From contig CAZWNY010000060.1 in assembly GCA_964635575.1 (NCBI GenBank), forward strand, positions 1-11,195: a stretch of 11,195 bases of DNA. Reading direction: 5' to 3'. Made by a program: the position numbers and the translations under genes. Source of the stretch: GCA-2733415 sp964635575 (lineage in GTDB: Bacteria; Bacteroidota; Bacteroidia; Flavobacteriales; Flavobacteriaceae). The notes below the pieces were generated by a model that did not search any database, was not told the origin of the DNA, and saw only the letters and a program-made list of their open reading frames with translations. Below, piece after piece: positions 6,482-11,195 of this stretch; positions within the stretch are counted from its first letter, which is position 1; every line of letters begins with the position of its first letter.

Positions 6482-7423
6482 CTACATAAATGATAGGTAC
6501 AAAAATGCTCCGTAAATTAAAAGTAATAAAATTCCTTTTAGTCTTCCAATTTGTAATTTTTTAGGAATTAAAATTAACGGAATTAAAATTGCACCTATAA
6601 ATAACATCCAATACATATTGGTTAATACATTAGCTTCTATTGCTTTTATTGGCGTAATCATAGCGGTTAAACCGATAACCGATCCAATATTAAAAATATT
6701 AGAACCTATTAAATTACCCATTGATATTGCTTTTTCACCTTTTAATGCGGCTATTATTGATGCAGCTAATTCTGGAACGCTTGTTCCTATTGCTACTACT
6801 GTTGCTCCAATTACACCATCACTTATTCCTAAATCTTTTGCTATGGTTTTTGCTCCTGTGACTAATAGTTCTGATCCAAAATACAATGAAATTCCTCCTA
6901 TTGCTAACCAAAAAAATATTTTCGCATAAGATGTTTCTTTCAAACTATCATCAACCTCTTCAACTGCAATCGATTTGTCTTTTCTTGCTTTTGCAATCAT
7001 TATATATATAAAAACAATTAATAGTATAAACAAAATAATTCCTTCTATTTGTGATATTTCCGAATCGTTTTGTAAAAAACAATAGAATAATACAGAAAAA
7101 AATATCATTACTGGCCAATTCATTTTATAAAAATTTTTATCGACTGTTAACGGAGCTATTGCTGCTGTTATTCCTAAAACCAATGCAATATTTGCAATAT
7201 TTGAACCAATTACATTACCTAAAGCTAAATCAGGAGCTCCATTTAAAGCAGCCTGTAAACTGACTAGTAATTCTGGTGCTGAGGTTGCAAAGGAAACGAC
7301 CGTCATTCCGATAATTAGTTTTGATAAATTTAATTTAAATGATAATCCTACTGAAGAACGGACTAAAAACTCTCCTCCAATTACCAATAATACAAAGCCT
7401 ATTATAATATAGATGATGCTCAT
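6482..7423 (-). CDS. CaCA-family Na+/Ca2+ (cation) exchanger
   Basis: Inner-membrane calcium/sodium antiporter of the CaCA superfamily (YrbG / NCX_Mj type), 313 residues with about ten hydrophobic segments. The two inverted alpha-repeats are clear. Repeat 1 has GMTVVSFATSAPE (39-51) and GNVIGSNIANI (69-79). Repeat 2 has GATVVAIGTSVPE (206-218) and GNLIGSNIFNIG (236-247). E51 and E218 are the expected ion-coordinating glutamates. An acidic cytoplasmic loop (about 150-162, VEEVDDSLKE) joins the halves, shorter than in eukaryotic exchangers. The ATG lies 8 bases after the bshC stop, so it is probably read from the bshC transcript. The actual ion is not readable from sequence; Ca2+ in exchange for Na+ is the family default. 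Confidence 0.93.
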   Translation of the reverse strand: MSIIYIIIGFVLLVIGGEFLVRSSVGLSFKLNLSKLIIGMTVVSFATSAPELLVSLQAALNGAPDLALGNVIGSNIANIALVLGITAAIAPLTVDKNFYKMNWPVMIFFSVLFYCFLQNDSEISQIEGIILFILLIVFIYIMIAKARKDKSIAVEEVDDSLKETSYAKIFFWLAIGGISLYFGSELLVTGAKTIAKDLGISDGVIGATVVAIGTSVPELAASIIAALKGEKAISMGNLIGSNIFNIGSVIGLTAMITPIKAIEANVLTNMYWMLFIGAILIPLILIPKKLQIGRLKGILLLLIYGAFLYLSFM

Positions 7424-7431
7424 TTTGTTTT

Positions 7432-9021
7432 TTATTTTTCAATTAACAGAGAAAATTTTCCTAATAACGGATTTAAATTTTCTTTTATACTGGGTATTAA
7501 ATTTTTGCCATACATTAAATACAATGTTGAAAAGTTTATTTTTCGTTCTTGTAAGTTTTGTTTCGGAAATAATTCGTTTTGCAAGTTAGTAATTTGTTTT
7601 AAGATAGCTCTGTTTTTATTTTTTTCTGCTTTTAATAATCGTTTTTCTAAGGTATCTAATCCGTTTAATTGTTTTTTTTCTTGTGCTGCTACGGCGCCTA
7701 AAAATGATTTGTCGGTTTTTTTTGCTATTGCATATAGATTTTTAAATTGTTTTTTTAACGCTTCTTTTTGTGTCGAAAAATTTATTGTTAAAACGGACAA
7801 TTCTTTTATTTTTTTAGTTTCTAAGTCTGACTTTGATAAAAATAAATCCGAGATGTTGAGATTTATTTTTTTAAGTTTATCGTGTTGCTTTTTAGTTATT
7901 ATTAATGCTGAATTCCTTAATAACAACATTGGGAAAGGAACTTTAAATGTTTTAAATGTACTTTTTAACTCCATCCAATAAGCTAATTCTCCGCCACCAC
8001 CAATGTAACATAAATTGGGTAAAATTATTTCTTGCAATAATGGTCGTAATAATACATTTGGCGAAAAACGTTCTGGTTTTTCAGTAAGGTGTTGTAGTAT
8101 TTCTTTTTTTGTCCAACTGATGTTGGTGTTGTTTACATGATATTTTCCTTTATCAAAAATAATTCGTTCACGCAATTCTTTTTTTATATAAAATAAATTA
8201 ATTTTTCTTGGGTTTACTTGTATTTTATATGGGAAGTTCGCTATAGTTTCAGAAACTTTTTGATGTGTTGTTTGTTGCAATAATTCTTGCTTAACATATG
8301 GAACAAACAGTTGTTTTAATTCTTTATTGTTTGCGTCAATACTTACCAAACCATATTCTCCAAACAGTTCATTTGCTAAATAACGTGTTGCATCTGCTAA
8401 GTTTGTATGGTTTATATATGCGTTTTTAAATAGGTTTTTCAACATTTCTGCGTTTTTACCTAACCCTAGTTTTAATGAAAACTCTGTAAACACTTTTTGC
8501 AAACCCGTTGTGGTAAATTCTCCTACTGCTCCATTATTATTACGTTGCCATTCTATTTTTTTTTCTTTGAAGTTAAAATAATTAATTTCTAAAAAGTCAT
8601 GATCTTCGGTTGCCATCCAATATATAGGTACAAAATTTTGTTTCGGATATTTTTTTCGTAATTCCTCGCATAAGTTTATGGTGGTAATTATCTTGTATAA
8701 AAAATATAAAGGTCCTGTAAATAAATTTAATTGATGCCCTGTTGTTATTGTAAACGTATTGTGTTGTTGTAGTAGTTTTAGGTTTTTTTGGGTAGCAATT
8801 GAGGTTGGTGTGTTTGCGTATTGTTTTTGTATTGTTTTTGATAAAACAACTCTTGTGTTTGTTGAAAAAAAACTTGCTTTTTCTTGAATTTGTTGTTCAA
8901 AATTTTCAAGCTTAGGAAACCTATTGTAAAAAGGTTTTATTGTTTTTTTCTCTTTTAAGTATTCACAAATTAGTGATGAAAAATAAGATATTTTTTGATA
9001 AGATATTTTTTGCAGTAACAT
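7432..9021 (-). CDS. bshC: Bacillithiol biosynthesis cysteine-adding enzyme BshC
   Basis: Putative cysteine ligase that completes bacillithiol by adding Cys to GlcN-malate, in the cytosol. From ATG 9021 it has 529 residues, normal for BshC. Visible blocks are ISYFSSL and FYNRFP near the N-terminus, TGHQLNLFTGPLY (94-106), WMATEDHDF (135-143), SPNVLLRPLLQE (320-331) and IGGGGELAYW (about 340-349), followed by a Lys/Glu-rich coiled coil and a short C-terminal cap. I chose ATG 9021 over the in-frame TTG at 9042. The TTG lies inside the -7 box TACCTTTG (9040-9047) and so should not be in the transcript, and the shorter form aligns with how the family begins. Downstream is the exchanger gene; upstream are DUF6952-like, thioredoxin and peroxiredoxin genes, fitting a thiol-redox context. 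Confidence 0.93.
   Translation of the reverse strand: MLLQKISYQKISYFSSLICEYLKEKKTIKPFYNRFPKLENFEQQIQEKASFFSTNTRVVLSKTIQKQYANTPTSIATQKNLKLLQQHNTFTITTGHQLNLFTGPLYFLYKIITTINLCEELRKKYPKQNFVPIYWMATEDHDFLEINYFNFKEKKIEWQRNNNGAVGEFTTTGLQKVFTEFSLKLGLGKNAEMLKNLFKNAYINHTNLADATRYLANELFGEYGLVSIDANNKELKQLFVPYVKQELLQQTTHQKVSETIANFPYKIQVNPRKINLFYIKKELRERIIFDKGKYHVNNTNISWTKKEILQHLTEKPERFSPNVLLRPLLQEIILPNLCYIGGGGELAYWMELKSTFKTFKVPFPMLLLRNSALIITKKQHDKLKKINLNISDLFLSKSDLETKKIKELSVLTINFSTQKEALKKQFKNLYAIAKKTDKSFLGAVAAQEKKQLNGLDTLEKRLLKAEKNKNRAILKQITNLQNELFPKQNLQERKINFSTLYLMYGKNLIPSIKENLNPLLGKFSLLIEK
8983..9012. repeat. Exact 15-bp tandem duplication inside the bshC N-terminus
   Basis: ATAAGATATTTTTTG occurs twice back to back (8983-8997 and 8998-9012). 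In the bshC frame it encodes QKISY twice, at residues 4-8 and 9-13. The unit is a multiple of three, so the frame is kept, and each copy includes a 6-base homopolymer. Confidence 0.9.
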
Positions 9022-9039
9022 TAAAAATAATGATTTCGG

Positions 9040-9047
9040 CAAAGGTA
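9040..9047 (-). promoter_or_regulatory. Bacteroidota -7 box (TACCTTTG) upstream of bshC
   Basis: TACCTTTG on the minus strand fits TAnnTTTG and ends 18 bases before ATG 9021, giving a short leader of roughly a dozen bases. It separates bshC from the DUF6952-like gene and decides the bshC start. No -33 TTG at the usual spacing is seen. Confidence 0.5.
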
Positions 9048-9066
9048 CAATTAATTAATTTATTTT

Positions 9067-9324
9067 TTATTTATCGATTGACCCTAAAACACGTTTCATA
9101 AATGTATTTAATGCTTCTTTTTTTGGCATTCCTTTTTTTACCATTTTACTTACTTCAAGAGCTCCGTATAAATTGGAAATTATTTCTCCTATTACATTTA
9201 ATTCTTCGTCTTTTAAAGATGGTACTTCAGTTAATGCTTCTAACGTTTCTAGCGTTTCTAGTACATAATCTTGATCATTTTCTTCGATAAAATTAGTCAT
9301 GTGTTTTATTATTGGTAATTTCAT
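9067..9324 (-). CDS. DUF6952-like small protein
   Basis: 85-residue cytosolic protein without signal peptide, membrane segment or any cysteine. It is predicted almost wholly helical and is acidic in the first half (IEENDQDYVLETLETLE) and basic near the end (VKKGMPKKEALNTFMKRV). I recognise it as resembling the flavobacterial family DUF6952, whose function is not known. The start is ATG 9322-9324, 26 bases after the thioredoxin stop, so the two are likely co-transcribed. The LETLETLEA segment is encoded by an imperfect 9-bp tandem repeat (9237-9261). Placement between thioredoxin and bshC suggests a role near thiol redox chemistry, but with no cysteine it would have to act as partner or regulator rather than as thiol carrier. 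That is inference. Confidence 0.8.
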   Translation of the reverse strand: MKLPIIKHMTNFIEENDQDYVLETLETLEALTEVPSLKDEELNVIGEIISNLYGALEVSKMVKKGMPKKEALNTFMKRVLGSIDK

Positions 9325-9350
9325 GATTTATGCTTTTTTTAAGGATGTAT

Positions 9351-9662
9351 TTAAACAATGATTTCGTTTACTAAGCTTTTTAGTACTTCAAATTTATTGG
9401 TTTGTGTTTGGTTTACAAATTTACCATCTACAAAAGTTGCAAAGGTTGGTAAATTATCTACAGTTGCTAATTTTCTACTTTCTGTAAATTTTTCAGCATC
9501 TGCAATTACAAATAGAATGTTTTCGTTTTCTGAAGCTAGTTTTTTAAATTTCGGCTTCATAATTCGGCAGTTACCACACCATGTAGCGGAATATTGCACA
9601 ACTACTGTTTTGTTTTCGGTTACGATTTTTGTTAAATTATCTTGATTTAATTCTTGTATCAT
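9351..9662 (-). CDS. Thioredoxin-family protein with CGNC active site
   Basis: Cytosolic thioredoxin-fold protein of 103 residues, the full length of a single Trx domain, with no signal peptide. The redox site is WCGNC (28-32, C29 and C32), where Asn replaces the usual Pro of WCGPC. The cis-proline is P72 (NLPTF), and a central strand FVIADAEK carries the Asp-like contact region. A change from Pro to Asn in the CxxC motif is expected to shift redox potential towards a less reducing value, as known for CxxC variants in general. It lies downstream of the peroxiredoxin gene on the same strand, behind a terminator-like hairpin, and upstream of the DUF6952-like gene. A role as electron donor to the Prx is plausible but not shown. 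Confidence 0.93.
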   Translation of the reverse strand: MIQELNQDNLTKIVTENKTVVVQYSATWCGNCRIMKPKFKKLASENENILFVIADAEKFTESRKLATVDNLPTFATFVDGKFVNQTQTNKFEVLKSLVNEIIV

Positions 9663-9681
9663 TATTTTTAAATTTGGGTGG

Positions 9682-9745
9682 TTATAAAAAATGAGGGCTA
9701 GTATATTGTATTTAGAGTACTAAAAAACACTATAATATACCCTCA
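9682..9745 (-). terminator. Intrinsic terminator-like hairpin after the peroxiredoxin gene
   Basis: On the minus strand, 20 bases after the Prx stop, TGAGGGTATATT (9734-9745) can pair with AATATA (9702-9707) and CCCTCA (9692-9697), leaving a 4-base bulge and a loop of about 26 bases. It is followed directly by ATTTTTTATA. Stem plus T-tract suits Rho-independent termination, though the bulge and large loop make it weak, so readthrough into trx is possible. Confidence 0.6.
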
Positions 9746-9764
9746 AATTAGTGGTGTTGCAATT

Positions 9765-10403
9765 TTAGTTAGCAGCTAAATATGCTGCTGTTCCTTTTGC
9801 ATTTGGGGTCATAGCATCTTTACCAACTTCCCAGTTTGCAGGACAAACTTCTCCGTTTGTTTGTACGTGTGAATAGGCATCTATTAAACGTAAAAATTCG
9901 TTTACATTTCTTCCTACTGGCATGTGGTTTATTCCTTCATGAAAAACAGTGCCTTCTTCATCAATTAAATATGTAGCTCTAAAGGTTACGTTACTTCCTG
10001 TGGTTACATATTCATCTAGCTCTTCATTATAATCGGCATCTACATCTAAAATACCTAGTGCTTCTGCTAAATTACGTTGTACATCTGCTAATAAAGGATA
10101 TGTTACGCCTTCAATTCCTCCGTTGTCTTTTGCTGTGCTTAACCATGCAAAGTGTACTTCTGCGGTATCACAAGAAGCTCCAATTACTATTGTGTTTCTT
10201 TTTTCAAATTCACCTAAAGCAGTTTGAAAAGCATGTAGTTCGGTTGGACATACGAATGTAAAGTCTTTCGGGTACCAAAATAATAATACTTTCTTTTTAT
10301 TTTTTACTGCTTCTTCTAATACGTTTATTTGAAATGTATCTCCCATTTCATTCATCGCATCTACGCTAAAATTTGGGAATTTTTTCCCTACTGCTGTTGC
10401 CAT
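9765..10403 (-). CDS. 2-Cys peroxiredoxin (Prx1/AhpC subfamily)
   Basis: Thiol peroxidase that reduces H2O2 and organic peroxides in the cytosol. The 212-residue length suits the Prx1/AhpC subfamily. The peroxidatic cysteine is C52 in FTFVCPTE, with T49 and R142 (FRATYLID) completing the active site. The resolving cysteine is C187 in EVCPANW. The segment usually holding the GGLG motif reads GGIEG, and the C-terminus ends AYLAAN without a clear YF motif; both features are associated with Prxs that resist over-oxidation, though this is inference. An extra cysteine, C78 (ASCDT), is present. A -7 box lies 32 bases before the ATG and a terminator-like hairpin follows the stop. No ahpF is visible, so the downstream thioredoxin may be the electron donor. 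Confidence 0.95.
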   Translation of the reverse strand: MATAVGKKFPNFSVDAMNEMGDTFQINVLEEAVKNKKKVLLFWYPKDFTFVCPTELHAFQTALGEFEKRNTIVIGASCDTAEVHFAWLSTAKDNGGIEGVTYPLLADVQRNLAEALGILDVDADYNEELDEYVTTGSNVTFRATYLIDEEGTVFHEGINHMPVGRNVNEFLRLIDAYSHVQTNGEVCPANWEVGKDAMTPNAKGTAAYLAAN

Positions 10404-10435
10404 TTTTTTTGTTTTAATTTGTTACTTATTAATTG

Positions 10436-10443
10436 CAAATATA
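10436..10443 (-). promoter_or_regulatory. Bacteroidota -7 box (TATATTTG) upstream of the peroxiredoxin gene
   Basis: TATATTTG on the minus strand fits TAnnTTTG and ends 32 bases before the Prx ATG. No -33 TTG is evident at the usual distance. I see no OxyR-like or other clear operator beside it. Confidence 0.5.
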
Positions 10444-10594
10444 CGAGCCGTTTGTTTACTTTTTATCTAAAATTGATATTAATTTTTTATAGGGCTATTA
10501 GTTTTATTGATAGTAGTACGATGTACAGTTTGATTTTATTGCATAAAACAGGGAATAACGAAGATTACACTATTTTTATTTTTTTATAACATTT
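10444..10594. other. Intergenic stretch without a recognisable gene
   Basis: AT-rich sequence upstream of the peroxiredoxin promoter. The plus-strand open frame across 10329-10589 runs antisense into prx and has the composition of spurious translation. I see no RNA gene or strong hairpin here. Confidence 0.6.
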
Positions 10595-10711
10595 TTAAAA
10601 GATCATTTTATATCTAAATCTACGAACGTTTAGTATTTGAGTGCTTGTGTCGTGTTTTAGTTTTTTACGAAGCTTATATATAAAAAACACCCATGCTGAG
10701 TGCATTAAAAA
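10595..10711 (-). pseudogene. Remnant of an OmpR-family response regulator (C-terminal end of the winged helix)
   Basis: A 38-codon open stretch ending at TAA 10595-10597 reads like the last part of a winged-helix response regulator. SAWVFFIYKLRKKLKHD corresponds to the family's SMDVFI.KLRK.LK.D recognition helix, and QILNVRRFRYKMIF to its QILNVRGFGYKMI wing and tail. The usual Gly residues of the wing appear as Arg, and the SMD before the helix is altered. The frame is closed upstream by TGA at 10712-10714, so the receiver domain and most of the DNA-binding domain are missing. No histidine kinase gene is nearby. An ATG at 10703-10705 would give 36 residues, but I judge it a decayed fragment rather than a working gene. 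The assignment rests on motif recognition by eye. Confidence 0.65.
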
Positions 10712-10722
10712 TCATCGTTTCC

Positions 10723-10887
10723 TTAAAATTTATTTAAGATAAATGGACATTCTAAAACGGTATTTTTGTGTTCTATAATTCGAGATACATCAGTTTTAGG
10801 TATTTTAGTATAATACTTCTGCTCTAACATTTCTTCAGATATACCACAAGTTTCAATACTTTTATGTTGCTTAATACTCGTTAATAT
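10723..10887 (-). pseudogene. Unrecognised coding remnant
   Basis: On the minus strand a 54-codon open stretch ends at TAA 10723-10725 and is closed upstream by two TAA codons that fall in the 10-bp repeats. Its residue mix looks coding: CGISEEMLEQKYYTKIP, then TDVSRIIEHKN and VLECPF. The only ATG (10828-10830) would give 35 residues. The YYTKIP..DV..IIEH pattern faintly recalls the C-terminus of thioredoxin-like 2Fe-2S ferredoxin domains, but I cannot claim that. It ends 11 bases before the response-regulator remnant on the same strand, so the stretch from 10595 to 10887 may be a graveyard of broken genes. Confidence 0.4.
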
Positions 10888-10898
10888 TTATTAATACT
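10871..10898. repeat. Three direct repeats with a 10-bp period
   Basis: TTAATACT, TTAATATT and TTAATACT begin at 10871, 10881 and 10891, so they lie on the same face of the helix, with spacers CG and TA. They stand 62 bases downstream (on the minus strand) of the OmpA-family stop codon and upstream of the unrecognised remnant. They could be a binding array or chance in AT-rich DNA. Confidence 0.5.
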
Positions 10899-10960
10899 GA
10901 GTTTTTTACCAACTTTAAATGAAGAAGTAGTAATTTCCGGTTAACTACGTAGTGAAAAAA

Positions 10961-11195
10961 TTATTCAGATATAATTATAAACTCAATACGTCTGTTAATC
11001 TCATGTTCTTTGTCAGAGCATTTTTTAGAAATACAGTCAATAAGAGGTTGTGTTTCACCATAACCTTTACTAATCATTCTATTTGGTTTTATGCCTAAAT
11101 GTATTAAATGCTTCATGGTTGCTTCAGCTCTTTTATTAGATATAGCCAAATTATACTTGTTACTACCTTTAATGTCAGTATGTGCGTTTACCTCT
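10961..11195 (-). CDS. OmpA-family protein, C-terminal peptidoglycan-binding domain (partial)
   Basis: The last 77 residues of an OmpA-like protein whose start lies beyond the right edge. The domain anchors outer-membrane or periplasmic proteins to peptidoglycan. Visible marks are AHTDIKGSNKYN, which holds the Asp that binds diaminopimelate, then LAISNKRAE, GIKPNRMISKGYGET with the expected KGYGE turn, a C...KC pair of cysteines, and HEINRRIEF with the conserved NRR Arg contact near the end. The two-cysteine insertion before HE.NRR is common in flavobacterial OmpA proteins, some of which also carry PD40/WD40-type or TPR repeats. Whether that holds here cannot be seen. The stop is TAA 10961-10963. 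The internal TTG at 11147-11149 is not a start; the frame stays open through it to the edge. Confidence 0.92.
   Translation of the reverse strand, partial: EVNAHTDIKGSNKYNLAISNKRAEATMKHLIHLGIKPNRMISKGYGETQPLIDCISKKCSDKEHEINRRIEFIIISE

Noticed and set aside
7505..7981. Plus-strand open frame of 158 codons inside bshC
   Set aside because: It is antisense to a well-supported bshC, is rich in Phe and Cys as expected for the complement of Lys/Glu-rich codons, and matches no family I know.
9237..9261. 9-bp tandem repeat in the DUF6952-like gene as a variable-number locus
   Set aside because: The copies are imperfect and few (about 2.8) and encode an ordinary helical LETLETLEA segment, so variation is not indicated.
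10682..10703. Short hairpin GCACTC / GGGTGT followed by six T on the minus strand, resembling a terminator
   Set aside because: The stem is only 6 bp with two wobble pairs and lies inside the response-regulator remnant, where the T-run encodes VFF; it is better explained as coding sequence.
10944..10953. Palindrome ACTACGTAGT just after the OmpA-family stop
   Set aside because: It has no loop, is only 10 bp, and has no T-tract on the transcript side; too short to call an element.

Overview
This window is AT-rich DNA from a member of the Bacteroidota, most likely the family Flavobacteriaceae. The evidence is a run of proteins that read like flavobacterial orthologues (a DUF1573 lipoprotein-like protein, PhoH, a SAM-hydroxide adenosyltransferase, BshC and a DUF6952-type small protein). 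Several gene starts also have the Bacteroidota -7 promoter element TAnnTTTG close upstream, and purine-rich Shine-Dalgarno sequences are mostly absent. The gene set is largely chromosomal housekeeping. I see no phage, transposon, CRISPR array, tRNA or rRNA.

Layout. 1-1053 (-): N-terminal part of valyl-tRNA synthetase, running off the left edge. 1054-1360: divergent intergenic region with a dyad. 1361-1750 (+): DUF1573 gene interrupted by an in-frame TGA. 1808-3067 (-): PLP-dependent alpha-oxoamine synthase. 3165-4115 (-): purC. 4244-5197 (-): phoH-like ATPase with a TTG start. 5304-6140 (+): SAM-hydroxide adenosyltransferase family (DUF62) gene, followed after 2 bases by a small ABM-domain monooxygenase gene that runs into a 100-N assembly gap (6342-6441). 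6482-7423 (-): CaCA-type Na+/Ca2+ exchanger. 7432-9021 (-): bshC. 9067-9324 (-): DUF6952-like small protein. 9351-9662 (-): thioredoxin with a CGNC active site. 9765-10403 (-): 2-Cys peroxiredoxin. 10404-10960: a gene-poor stretch holding decayed coding remnants, including the C-terminus of an OmpR-type response regulator. 10961-11195 (-): C-terminal peptidoglycan-binding domain of an OmpA-family protein, running off the right edge.

How the genes fit together. The minus-strand block from 10403 down to 7432 looks like a thiol-redox neighbourhood: peroxide-reducing Prx, a thioredoxin that may recycle it, a cysteine-free small protein of unknown role, and the cysteine-adding enzyme of bacillithiol synthesis, with a cation exchanger trailing. 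A terminator-like hairpin separates prx from trx, so their expression can be partly uncoupled. The phoH-purC-oxoamine synthase series shares a strand, but purC and the synthase each have their own -7 box.

I did not find a convincing undescribed system. The points most worth following are the loss of the canonical Asp-Arg-His triad in the DUF62 protein, the DUF6952-like protein in the redox cluster, the single TGA in the DUF1573 gene, and the hidden gene remnants with 10-bp phased repeats between prx and the OmpA gene.
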